Origin: Oligoflexia bacterium | GTDB taxonomy: Bacteria; Bdellovibrionota_B; Oligoflexia; Oligoflexales; JAGOVF01 | Reading direction: 5' to 3' | Assembly: GCA_030432875.1 (NCBI GenBank) | Contig: JAUILP010000028.1 | Location: 1 to 40,978 of the forward strand | DNA length: 40,978 bases | Shown here: positions 31,113 through 39,705 of the stretch, in pieces | Numbering within the stretch: the first letter of the stretch is position 1 | Layout: each line of letters starts with the position of its first letter | Made by a program: the position numbers and the translations under genes | The notes under the pieces: generated by a model | What the model was told of the DNA's origin: nothing | Seen by the model: only the letters and a program-made list of their open reading frames with translations | Database searches by the model: none

Positions 31113-33182
31113 ATGGGCAAAAACATTCTACATTACTTTTTTATCATAGTCTTAGCACAAATAATGCTCTCCTGTGGGGGGCAAAAAACAAGTTCCTTGG
31201 AAGAACGCTTTGGCCCACGCCCAAGCTTGTCTTTATACGAGGATAATGCAACTAATTCTGAAAAAATTGACTGGCGGCAGGAAATCGTTTATTTCGTCCT
31301 CATTGATCGTTTTTTCGATGGCGATCCGACTAATAATGCTGCCGGTAATGCTAATTCGCATGTTTTATTTAATCCTAAGTTAAATAATACCCAGGCTCTA
31401 AAAACCTATCAAGGTGGAGACCTTGCGGGACTTTTGGAGCAGCTCCCCTATTTAAAAGGTCTAGGTATTACAACCATTTGGCTGTCCCCCATCTATGACA
31501 ATAGCAATGAACCTTATTTCGGGTACTGGGCCTACCATGGTTATCATCCACGTGATTTTTATAAGGTTGATGAACATTTTGGTGACATGGAGCTTATGAA
31601 AAGAGTGTGTGATGAGGCACATAACTTGGGTCTTAAAATTGTTCTTGATATCATCAATAACCATACTGCTCGCGATCATCCCTTTGTCTCTGATCCAACC
31701 TTGTGGCGTGATCAAGGGTACAATAAATGGTTTCATGCTCATGATAAGAAAGGGTCTTTTACTGACATACGCAACTGGAAAAGTCAGCGTGAAGTTGAGG
31801 AGGGGGAGCTAGCAGGACTTCCCGATTTTGATCAAGATAATCCCCATGTGTATGACTATTTGCTTGATGTCTCCAAATACTGGATTTCAAATTTAGGGGT
31901 GGATGGATTTCGTTTAGATACAGTTAGGCATGTCCCCAAAGACTATTGGCAGCGTTTCAATGCCGATATAAAAGCTTTTGCCGGTGATGATTTTTTGCTT
32001 CTTGGCGAAGTCTTTGAAAACAATAATCGCTACCTCAAGCAATATAAAAATCTTGGGTTTACTTCCTTGTTTAACTTTTCCCTGCAAAGTGCCGTTATTG
32101 ATGTCTTTACGAAGGGTGCCTCGATGACCCGACTTTCGGAAGAAATTGGCAATCTCATCAATTTTTATGATGGGGATGAGCTACCCGCTTTATTTATCGA
32201 CAATCATGATTTGACTCGTTTTCGTTATCTTGCTGGTGATGAACAATACCGTGATAAATTGCGCATGGCCCTGACCTTTATCAATACATTGAATGGTCTT
32301 CCCTTGCTTTATTATGGTACGGAAATTGGACTTGAGGGAGGGCCTAAAACGGATCCTTTTACTGGAGAGGGATCTGATTACCTTAACAGGAAAATGATGG
32401 ATTTTGGTCGCGAGGAGAGAGAAAATCGATTTGATAATCTGACCCATTTTACGCGGACGCTAAACTATGTCCGCCGCGAAAATCCTGTACTCTACAAGGG
32501 GAGCATTCTAGAGCTTTACCGTGATAAACTAGCCTACGTATATGCAAAAATTGATGCGAGTCAAATCGCCATCATCGCTATAAATAATTATAGCGAGGCT
32601 CGTTATGTGGATTTGCCTTTAGCGCCAGGTTTTTTGGTGCCTTATTTAGATGAAAAAGTTCCTTCACAAATACCGGGTATAGAGGTTTCGGGCACGCCAC
32701 CTGGAGCTCCGACCGCCGCAGTTGAGTGGTTTCAAGGAAAACTCATCAATACAAGTTTAAAAAAAGATGGGGAATCTTTAAAATTTACCCTTCAACCTTA
32801 TTCCGCTGATGTGTTCATATTTCCTAATACGTTTGGCTACGAGATGGGAAGCAGCCAAAATTTTTCAACTGATGAAAGCTCCTTTTCCATTGAACCCGTA
32901 AAAGTTAAATTTAACTTTAAGACTCCGCGAACGGATATTAGCAAAATCGTCATCAGGGGTGCCTTCAATGACTGGGGCAATGGTAAGGAGTATATCCTAG
33001 AGTTTAATAATGAAACTCAGGCGTGGGAAGTAGAGATCCCATTAAATCCGGGCGATTATGCTTATAAGTTTGTGATTATAAAAGTCGGAGGCGGAGAAGA
33101 TTGGATTAGTGATGAAAGTGCCTCGAAGTTTGAAAATGATGGGTTTGGAGGGCAAAATTCAGTGATACAGGTGAGGCGTTAG
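31113..33182 (+). CDS. GH13 alpha-amylase lipoprotein with C-terminal glycogen-binding (CBM48-like) domain
   Basis: 689-aa alpha-amylase-family protein. A signal sequence ends in MLSC with Cys21, so it is probably lipid-anchored. The catalytic barrel is complete: IYFVLIDRF-type entry (VYFVLIDRFFDGDP, about 59-72), GGDLAGL, region I (LDIINNHT), region II GFRLDTVRH with nucleophile Asp269, region III LLGEVFENN with Glu299, and region IV FIDNHDLTRF with Asp366. LNGLPLLYYGTE and a C-terminal all-beta domain follow. The last 95 residues (VIRGAFNDWGNG ... PGDYAYKFVI) are an AMPK/CBM48-like glycogen-binding sandwich. Its paralogue of the same architecture lies at 37211-39265. It is 51 bp after the six-hairpin enzyme gene, last in the malK operon, and repeat A2 follows 1 bp after its stop. 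Specificity (amylase, neopullulanase, cyclomaltodextrinase) is open. Confidence 0.92.
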   Translation: MGKNILHYFFIIVLAQIMLSCGGQKTSSLEERFGPRPSLSLYEDNATNSEKIDWRQEIVYFVLIDRFFDGDPTNNAAGNANSHVLFNPKLNNTQALKTYQGGDLAGLLEQLPYLKGLGITTIWLSPIYDNSNEPYFGYWAYHGYHPRDFYKVDEHFGDMELMKRVCDEAHNLGLKIVLDIINNHTARDHPFVSDPTLWRDQGYNKWFHAHDKKGSFTDIRNWKSQREVEEGELAGLPDFDQDNPHVYDYLLDVSKYWISNLGVDGFRLDTVRHVPKDYWQRFNADIKAFAGDDFLLLGEVFENNNRYLKQYKNLGFTSLFNFSLQSAVIDVFTKGASMTRLSEEIGNLINFYDGDELPALFIDNHDLTRFRYLAGDEQYRDKLRMALTFINTLNGLPLLYYGTEIGLEGGPKTDPFTGEGSDYLNRKMMDFGREERENRFDNLTHFTRTLNYVRRENPVLYKGSILELYRDKLAYVYAKIDASQIAIIAINNYSEARYVDLPLAPGFLVPYLDEKVPSQIPGIEVSGTPPGAPTAAVEWFQGKLINTSLKKDGESLKFTLQPYSADVFIFPNTFGYEMGSSQNFSTDESSFSIEPVKVKFNFKTPRTDISKIVIRGAFNDWGNGKEYILEFNNETQAWEVEIPLNPGDYAYKFVIIKVGGGEDWISDESASKFENDGFGGQNSVIQVRR

Positions 33183-33183
33183 G

Positions 33184-33319
33184 GCGTAACTTCTCAAAAA
33201 GAACCGGTCGGCTGCATTGCCACCTGCGCTCCGCTGCTCATTTACCTCATGTAAACTGCGCTGCGGTGCTCGGTGTCGCCTTGCATCCCAGCACTTTTTT
33301 AGAAGTTACCTACGAGCAT
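33184..33319 (+). repeat. Dispersed intergenic repeat, copy A2, with terminal inverted repeats
   Basis: About 136 bp homologous to 22318-22446. The ends form an inverted repeat: gtaacttctcaaaaag (33186-33201) against cttttttagaagttac (33294-33309), 15 of 16 pairs including a perfect outer 9 bp. Like copy A1 it begins within a few bases of the stop codon of a GH13 gene. The internal terminator hairpin is weaker here (GTGCT/AGCAC then six Ts ending at 33300). Confidence 0.65.
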
Positions 33320-33401
33320 CGGTTAATCGATTGCCTGAATTTTAAAAAAATGATAGAAACGGTCATCATTCTAAATAATTTGTAGGGAGAGTATAAGAAA
33401 A

Positions 33402-34121
33402 ATGACAAAAGGTTTTATTTTTACTCTTATTACGTTGATGGGTAATCAGGGATTCGCTGATGAAACTATCTATTATGATAAATCAAGCTCTGACATCCAA
33501 ATCTACTATGCCGAAGTTACCGAAACGAAAGTTGCCGATATAAACGCGCTTGATGCCGCTGCTGATGCTCTTAAAGTGGACGTGAGTAAATGCCCTTTAT
33601 ATAGCTTCCTCAAAACGGGAGGTGAACGCTATGATTGCACAGAAGCCCTCATGACCTTGGCTGGTATGCCGTTTGCCAAAAGGGTCTTTGTTGATGCCAT
33701 TCTTATTGACAACCTTTTAGTTCCCCAGGAGTTTTATTGTTCGTTGATTTCTGTTAAAACCATAACAAAAGAATCGGTGATGCCAGATGTTGTTGCCATT
33801 GGTTTTTATATTGATTTGCAATTTGTTTATATTCCTCTAAAAGATTTAAAACAGGTTGCCGTTGTGCAAAATGTAAAGGGTGAAAACCTTGTTGTTCACG
33901 AGTTTGGCGTAGTCCATCGCTGCAGTGCTGAGGCCAATCCTTCTAAATATCGGTGGTATATGGAATTTAAGCCTAATATCGTTGTAGAAAGCGGTAGTGA
34001 TTTATATCGCAACTGGGATAATTCCTTTAGCAATTACAAAATGTTTGAAGAATCTCAAGTTATTGATCGGCGTCTTGAAATTGAAACAGGAAAAAAGACC
34101 ACTTCCCTTCATTTATATTAG
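33402..34121 (+). CDS. Secreted protein of unknown function in the starch island
   Basis: 239-aa protein I do not recognise. A signal peptide (MTKGFIFTLITLMGNQGFA, cleaved before DETIYY) sends it to the periplasm or beyond. The mature part begins with a Tyr-rich acidic stretch, has four Cys (in KCPLYS, RYDCTEA, FYCSL and HRCSAE), and alternates beta-type segments such as VVAIGFYIDLQFVYIPL. Four cysteines in a 220-residue exported protein suggest two disulfides. It has its own 83-bp leader after repeat A2, with gggagag 13 nt before the ATG, and precedes the GH31 gene by 114 bp. A starch-binding, inhibitor or regulatory role is conceivable from context only. Confidence 0.65.
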   Translation: MTKGFIFTLITLMGNQGFADETIYYDKSSSDIQIYYAEVTETKVADINALDAAADALKVDVSKCPLYSFLKTGGERYDCTEALMTLAGMPFAKRVFVDAILIDNLLVPQEFYCSLISVKTITKESVMPDVVAIGFYIDLQFVYIPLKDLKQVAVVQNVKGENLVVHEFGVVHRCSAEANPSKYRWYMEFKPNIVVESGSDLYRNWDNSFSNYKMFEESQVIDRRLEIETGKKTTSLHLY

Positions 34122-34235
34122 TCGGTGTTGCGTCTTTGGAGATGGTTATTAATTGGGTTGGTTTTAGTAAACTACTTGGGGGGGATGTCCGACTGGTTTC
34201 AAATCTGTTGGACGCAAATTTGTGGAGTTAAATGA

Positions 34236-36905
34236 ATGGCATTGGCGAAAAAAATATTTTCTTTTAAGGGGAGCATGATGGTTCCAAGTAGCCTGATAAT
34301 ATTAATTTTATCTCTTTTTTTTCTCCTTTCCCATCAGAATGCTTTAGGCAATTCTGCGACCACGTCAGAGGTGAAATTTACCAATGGCGTCTCTATTGAG
34401 CTTTCTCATTTTAAAACAGTGCCTCAGCGAGCTAAGATATCGGCAAAAAACGGATATGTGATTCTCGAGGTTCTTTCCGATACGTTAATTCACGTTGAGT
34501 ACTCTGCGCATGCTCCCGGTCCTTCCGTTTCTAATCCGATTTATACTTCTCCCCTGGTCGTGCCATATAACGTTAGTTTTCCCGCAGCCTCAGCAGTATC
34601 GTTTTTCAATTTCGGGGTGGAAACAGCAAAACTTACTGTGAAACTTGATCCTGAGTCATTATGTTTATCCATGTTTAAGCGCGCTGATTCATCTCTGCAA
34701 AGTACTATTTGTCCGCATAATCTTGATCAAGGGACTAAAACATTAACCATAAATAGTCCTCAAACTAAAAATATCTATGGCCTTGGGCAATATATGTCAG
34801 ATCCCATGCAACTCAATTCAGACTGGAAAGGTAAGATTTGGGAACCTGGTCCATATGGCAATTTTATGCGTGGGTATCGCGGTGGGGCCACAGCGAATAC
34901 CCAGATTCCAGTCCTTTATGCACTTGGTGAAAAAAAAGAGGGTTATGCCCTATTTTTTGATCATATATACAGACAGAGGTGGGATTTTGTAAAACAGCCC
35001 TGGGAACTGGAAACTTGGGGTGACCAGATTCGTTTTTTTATCATCACCGCTGATGACCTCCCTGATTTGCGCAGGACCTATTTAAAATTAACCGGGAACC
35101 CCCCGATGCCTTCAAAGCAACTCCTTGGGATGTGGGCCTCTGAATTTGGTTATGAGAGCTGGCAAGAAGTTTACTTGAGTGTTGATTCGTTAAAAAAAGC
35201 TGGCTTTCCGCTCGATGGGCTGGCCTTAGATTTACAGTGGTATGGCACCAAGTTTAATGATCCTGACCGAAGTACGATGGGGAGTCTTAGATGGGATCAA
35301 AGTCATTTTCCGGACCCAGAACTTCATGTAAAAAATTTAACGGACAATTATGGGCTGAAGCTCATGCTCATTGAACAGCCGTATATATCGTCAGCTTTAT
35401 CAGAATATAGCATGCTCAATGCCCAAGGAATGCTTGCTAAGGATTGTGCCACCTGCGGGTCGACTTATATAACGTATTCCACTTGGTGGGGCCGCGGTGG
35501 AATGCTTGATTTTACTAATCCAAGAACTAACAGTTTTTGGCATCAAGAAAAACGGCAAAAACTCATTAATCAAGGTATTTTTGGGCATTGGACCGATTTA
35601 GGTGAGCCAGAGATGTATCACGCCAATGCCTATTATTTTGGCTTTCCTGACTTAGGCTTGCATCAGCATGGCGATGTACACAATATTTATAATTTCAAAT
35701 GGGTTGAGGGTATTTACCAAGGCTACCGTGATAATAATATCTCTGAGCGTCCGATTATTTTAACGCGTTCAGGCAATGCTGGTATTCAACGCTTTAATAC
35801 GGCAATGTGGTCTGGTGATATTGGAGCCAATCTTGACTCCCTAAAAATGCAAATTCAGTCTCAGATGAATGTGTCCCTATCAGGTATAGATTATTATGGG
35901 TCTGATGTCGGGGGATTCTACCGTGCTTCAGGCGACGGCAAAAAAGATGAGCTTTATAGTATGTGGTTTGCCAATGCGGCACTTTTTGAAATTCCTGTTC
36001 GGGTTCATGTTTGGAATCTCGATAATCAAACGAGTAGCTTGCCCACAAAAAATGGACATGTAGCCAGTAATCTTCAAAATATTAAACAGCGCTATGAACT
36101 CATTCCCTATTATTATTCTTTGGCCTATGAAGCTTATAAAAATGGCACGGCAATAATCGCCCCCCTAGTTTATCACTGGCAGGATGACCCCAATGTGAGG
36201 CTTATCGCTGATCAAAAAGCCATTGGCCCCAATCTCATAGGGGCACTGATAACGGAATATGGGATACGTTCCCGAGATATTTATTTGCCTAAAGGTGATT
36301 GGTATAATTTTAGCGATAATACACTCTTGCATAGTCATGGTGAGAAGATAAAAAATGTTCCACTTTACAAGGGGGATTTACTCACGCTTCCTCTTTTTGC
36401 ACGTTCCGGTTCTATCATCGTAAAAATGCCCGTTGAAGATTATATGATCAATGCCTTTGGTTTTAATTTATTAAGGAGACCTAATATCTCTCAAGTGCCT
36501 TTGGTCATCCGTGTTTATCCCGATGAAAATGCATCGGAATTTTCTTATTATGAAGATGATGGCCATAGCTTCGCCTATGAGAAAGGTTCTTACCGTACTA
36601 CCCGTATAAAACAGCAAGTTCATGGAGATTTGGCGAGTTTGATCATTGAAAAAAGTGAAGGCACCTTTGAAAATGCTCCGAATGAGCGGGAAGTCGTTTT
36701 AGAAATTGTGCAGACGCGGTACAAGGCTGCTGCGATGACTTTACATGGTTCACCCGTTATGTCTTGTCGTTCATTTGTTAGGAACCGGAGGCAAAAACCT
36801 GCTCCCCAAAACTGCTTTACCGAAGGAAAAAATGGTTTACTTCTCGTCTACTTGGGAGTCCTGAGCAGCGACCAAGAACAAAATTTTAGTATTTCATTAC
36901 AATAA
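34236..36905 (+). CDS. GH31 family alpha-glucosidase or alpha-transglucosylase, exported
   Basis: 889-aa glycoside hydrolase of family 31. The N-terminus has an export signal (hydrophobic stretch about 19-35, cleaved near ALG-N); no lipobox. The N-terminal beta-sandwich (about 45-280) is followed by the catalytic barrel with LLGMWASEFGYESW, LDLQWYG, the nucleophile motif HWTDLGEPEMYH (Asp454), the acid/base motif AMWSGDIGA (Asp528) and YGSDVGGFY, then C-terminal beta domains with YEDDGHSFAYEKGSYR. The DLGEPE form of the nucleophile motif differs from the WxDMNE of classic alpha-glucosidases and occurs in bacterial GH31 enzymes that include 4-alpha-glucosyltransferases, so hydrolysis or transglycosylation are both possible. 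tggag lies 8 nt before the ATG. A short UUCG-loop hairpin overlaps the stop codon. Confidence 0.9.
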   Translation: MALAKKIFSFKGSMMVPSSLIILILSLFFLLSHQNALGNSATTSEVKFTNGVSIELSHFKTVPQRAKISAKNGYVILEVLSDTLIHVEYSAHAPGPSVSNPIYTSPLVVPYNVSFPAASAVSFFNFGVETAKLTVKLDPESLCLSMFKRADSSLQSTICPHNLDQGTKTLTINSPQTKNIYGLGQYMSDPMQLNSDWKGKIWEPGPYGNFMRGYRGGATANTQIPVLYALGEKKEGYALFFDHIYRQRWDFVKQPWELETWGDQIRFFIITADDLPDLRRTYLKLTGNPPMPSKQLLGMWASEFGYESWQEVYLSVDSLKKAGFPLDGLALDLQWYGTKFNDPDRSTMGSLRWDQSHFPDPELHVKNLTDNYGLKLMLIEQPYISSALSEYSMLNAQGMLAKDCATCGSTYITYSTWWGRGGMLDFTNPRTNSFWHQEKRQKLINQGIFGHWTDLGEPEMYHANAYYFGFPDLGLHQHGDVHNIYNFKWVEGIYQGYRDNNISERPIILTRSGNAGIQRFNTAMWSGDIGANLDSLKMQIQSQMNVSLSGIDYYGSDVGGFYRASGDGKKDELYSMWFANAALFEIPVRVHVWNLDNQTSSLPTKNGHVASNLQNIKQRYELIPYYYSLAYEAYKNGTAIIAPLVYHWQDDPNVRLIADQKAIGPNLIGALITEYGIRSRDIYLPKGDWYNFSDNTLLHSHGEKIKNVPLYKGDLLTLPLFARSGSIIVKMPVEDYMINAFGFNLLRRPNISQVPLVIRVYPDENASEFSYYEDDGHSFAYEKGSYRTTRIKQQVHGDLASLIIEKSEGTFENAPNEREVVLEIVQTRYKAAAMTLHGSPVMSCRSFVRNRRQKPAPQNCFTEGKNGLLLVYLGVLSSDQEQNFSISLQ

Positions 36906-37210
36906 GTTCGCTTATTACTGTAGTGATTAAAGTATAAGGTCGATGTATTTGTCCGTTTTACCAAGTGCAAAGTTTTTTTACTAATCCCATTATATGGCCG
37001 ATCTCAGCACACCAGAAGCCCGGTGTGCTCTTCAAAATCAAGTCTGTCAGTGATATAATACGCCCGCCCCCCGATTTCAGAACACCAGAAGCACGGTATG
37101 CTCATCAAAACCAAGTCTGTCAAGTGATATAATTTTGAGGAAGTTCCTCAAAGCTGTATCACGGGTCTATGGTGTTCTGAAATCGGGGATTCTCCTGATG
37201 GTGCCAGGCC
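36906..37210. other. Convergent intergenic region with nested repeats
   Basis: 305 bp between the convergent GH31 and second GH13-CBM48 genes, with no open reading frame of note. Its left 90 bp are ordinary, apart from a small hairpin at the GH31 stop (AATAAG-TTCG-CTTATT, 36901-36916, no T-run). From 36998 to 37188 it is filled by the repeat element described separately. Confidence 0.6.
36998..37188. repeat. Tandem direct repeat joined to a nested inverted-repeat element
   Basis: Two direct copies of a 62-63-bp unit (36998-37059 and 37071-37133), six mismatches and one gap apart, each running from ccgat(c/t)tcag to gtgatataat. The second copy starts a large hairpin: a perfect 19-bp inverted repeat (37069-37087 against 37170-37188), an inner gtgata/tatcac pair and a central palindrome tttgaggaa-g-ttcctcaaa (37134-37152). 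Copy 1 contains its own 7-bp hairpin, GCACACC (37007) with GGTGTGC (37022). No coding capacity. This looks like a miniature inverted-repeat element or palindromic repeat and may also act as a terminator for both convergent genes. Confidence 0.7.
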
Positions 37211-39265
37211 TTATTTTTTAACTTCAGGGTTTTCAACTGCTTTTTTTAAGTCTTTTACCATGAGTACCGAATTTTTGCCCCCATAAGGATCGGGTTCAAA
37301 TTCACTGGCAGAACTGTCCGTTATCCATTCTTTACCGTCCAGGACAAATTTATAAAGGTAGCGACCAGGTTTAAGAGGGATTTTTGCCTCCCATTTTTTA
37401 TCTTTGCTATTGAATTCAAGGGGCAGGGTATCAGTTTTCCAAGCATTAAAATCTCCGGCAACACTAACTGTCTTAGGAGCTGATGCAGAGGGGGCAAAGG
37501 AAAAATGTGTGAGCACAAAATCTGATGATATATAGTCACTCATCGCGCAGGAAACCTTGTAATCAGGGGGAAGAAGCTGCCCGGTTACATTAGGGCTTAT
37601 AAAAATCTCAGTGGCGAAAGGGTCAATGGCAAATGTTAATTTATCACCCGAAATCTTGGCCAGATTATTTTTTATTAAGGATCCTGGCAACTCTTTTTTA
37701 TCTTTAAGAATCTGATAGGGGAGAGAAATTGTGAGATTTCTTTTATCAGAGGAAATATTAAGGGCAACGACAGCGATATCTTTCTTCGCTACCTTGGCGA
37801 AAACATAGGTGCTCGCATCTTTATACAGCTCTATAAATTGCCCAGAGCTTAGTGCCTGCGTAGTTGATCGTAAATTATTTAGTTTTTTAATGTGTTGTGT
37901 GATGCCATCCGGAGTTTTAAGATCTTGGTCGACTTTATCCCACGGCATCATTCTCCGGTTAAGGTAGTCGGTCGACTCAGATGTATCAGGATCACGATCG
38001 GCGCCACCTTCGAGAGCAACCTCAGTACCATAATAGATAACAGGAATACCGTTCATGCTTTCAATGAAGCTAAGGGCAAGCTTAATACGCTCGGCTGTGT
38101 GATCAGGCGTCATGTATGAAAATCTGATAACGTCATGGTTGTCGATAATGAGCGCAGGAAAATAATCATTGCGGTAGTTTGTTATATCCTGGGAAATACG
38201 ATCACTCAAAAGGGAAACAGAGCTTCCCTGAGCAAAGACTTGACGTAAAGTATAATAAAGCGGGATATCAAATAGGGAGTCAAATCCAAGGCCATTATAG
38301 GAATCCAAATACTGACGGTCACCAGAGAAAACCTCTCCTAACATCAAAAAATCTGATCCAGCAAATGCCTTGATGTCGTGATTAATTTTTTTCCAAAAAT
38401 CTTTGTGCACATGTTTGACCGCATCTAGCCGAAAACCATCGACATTGGTTTGTTCAATCCAAAACTTAGATACATCGAGAAGATAGTTATAAACTAGGGG
38501 ATTTTCCTGATTAAAGTCGGGAAGCCCCATGACTTCCTTATCTTCAATTTCCTTTTGATCCTGCCAATTTTTTATTGAAGTCGAATCGTCATTTTCGGAA
38601 TGAGGATGAAACCATTTACTAAAGCCGAGTTTTTTCCAATTCTTTTTTTCGACGACAAGAGGATGCTCGGGACCTACATGATTAAAAGTCATATCAAGCA
38701 GAACTTTTAAGCCTTTTTTGTGTGCTTCCGCCACCAGCTTTTTAAAGAGTTCTAAATCACCAAAATGGTCTTCAACACTATAAAGGTCAACAGGATGATA
38801 GCCGTGATAGGGCCACCAACCAAAATAGTCTTTGTTAGCATTTTCAAAAACGGGTGATAGCCATAATGTTGTGACTCCCAGGTCTTTAATATAATCTAAC
38901 TTTTCAATAACTCCCTGTAAATCACCGCCTTGATAAGTCTTTAAGGCTTCTTTGTTTTTCAAGTTTCCGTCAAATTTTTTGTAAGATAAAGGAGAACCAG
39001 CGGCATTATTTTGTTGGTTTCCATCAAGGAATCGGTCAATAAGAAGGAAATAAATGACTTCTTTAGACCAATCTGTTTTTGTTTTTGAGCACTGCTGAAT
39101 TTTTTGTGGCGAAAGGGCGTTAGCTCGCGGTTTTAGCTGTGGGCCAAAAACAGAGTCATTTTTTTCTATTTGTGGTTCAAAATTCTCAGCGCTAAAGGAA
39201 ATATGGCTCAGTAAAAAAAAGATATTTAATAAAAGAGCTTTTTGGGCGATTTTTGGATAATGCAA
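37211..39265 (-). CDS. Secreted GH13 alpha-amylase with C-terminal CBM48-like domain (paralogue)
   Basis: 684-aa alpha-amylase-family protein, paralogue of the 31113-33182 product with the same domain order. Signal peptide MHYPKIAQKALLLNIFFLLS, cleaved near SFSA-E; no lipobox, so this copy is soluble while the other is probably lipid-anchored. Catalytic residues are complete: region I DMTFNHVG (about 191-198), region II GFRLDAVKH with nucleophile Asp281, region III MLGEVFSGD with acid/base Glu311, region IV IIDNHDVIRF with Asp378. GGADRDPDTSESTDYLNRRM follows, then a beta domain, and residues about 585-675 form the glycogen-binding sandwich (VAGDFNAWKTDT ... PGRYLYKFVLDG). Transcribed leftward, toward the GH31 gene, from the 440-bp region it shares with the collagen-like gene. 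Role: extracellular or periplasmic starch degradation. Confidence 0.92.
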   Translation of the reverse strand: MHYPKIAQKALLLNIFFLLSHISFSAENFEPQIEKNDSVFGPQLKPRANALSPQKIQQCSKTKTDWSKEVIYFLLIDRFLDGNQQNNAAGSPLSYKKFDGNLKNKEALKTYQGGDLQGVIEKLDYIKDLGVTTLWLSPVFENANKDYFGWWPYHGYHPVDLYSVEDHFGDLELFKKLVAEAHKKGLKVLLDMTFNHVGPEHPLVVEKKNWKKLGFSKWFHPHSENDDSTSIKNWQDQKEIEDKEVMGLPDFNQENPLVYNYLLDVSKFWIEQTNVDGFRLDAVKHVHKDFWKKINHDIKAFAGSDFLMLGEVFSGDRQYLDSYNGLGFDSLFDIPLYYTLRQVFAQGSSVSLLSDRISQDITNYRNDYFPALIIDNHDVIRFSYMTPDHTAERIKLALSFIESMNGIPVIYYGTEVALEGGADRDPDTSESTDYLNRRMMPWDKVDQDLKTPDGITQHIKKLNNLRSTTQALSSGQFIELYKDASTYVFAKVAKKDIAVVALNISSDKRNLTISLPYQILKDKKELPGSLIKNNLAKISGDKLTFAIDPFATEIFISPNVTGQLLPPDYKVSCAMSDYISSDFVLTHFSFAPSASAPKTVSVAGDFNAWKTDTLPLEFNSKDKKWEAKIPLKPGRYLYKFVLDGKEWITDSSASEFEPDPYGGKNSVLMVKDLKKAVENPEVKK

Positions 39266-39705
39266 TTTTACCTCTCCTGATGCTGTCGATAATTATAAAT
39301 AAATGATTACAGTGTGTTAGTACGATCAAACTCGCGGGAAAACATGGCTTATGGTACTTGAAATAGACTTCTTAGGCAAGTCTGCAAGATCGATCTTTTT
39401 AGGCGAAAAAAAGGAATAGTGGTACCAGTCTCAAAATTAGGATTATTATGGCTTGCTAATCATTATAAAGGGCTGAGTAAAGATAATAGCATTATCAAAA
39501 TTTATATCTCGGTTTCTATAAGTGGTGCACCAGTTTATTTTTTTATCTAACCCAAGGTTTGGCTGAAATTTGGCCAGAAAATATTCACCGAAAAACCAAT
39601 TTTTTACCAAATATTATGTGGAGTTCCTATCTGAGTCAATTTATTGCTTGAGAAAAAGTCTCTTCAGCCGATAAATGCATAGGCATTTTACTAGAGGAGG
39701 TGAAA
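39266..39705. other. Divergent intergenic region, no gene supported
   Basis: 440 bp between the second GH13-CBM48 gene and the collagen-like gene. It must hold both promoters. The leftward gene has the ribosome-binding site aggag close to its ATG. A small hairpin AAATGC-atag-GCATTT (39673-39688) sits 5 bp before the gaggagg ribosome-binding site of the collagen-like gene. A 43-codon GTG frame at 39419-39550 is not convincing. I see no repeat or RNA gene here. Confidence 0.5.

Noticed and set aside
39419-39550. 43-codon GTG frame with a hydrophobic stretch upstream of the collagen-like gene
   Set aside because: GTG start with the purine-rich stretch too close (3 nt), no coupling to a neighbour, and low protein-like character.
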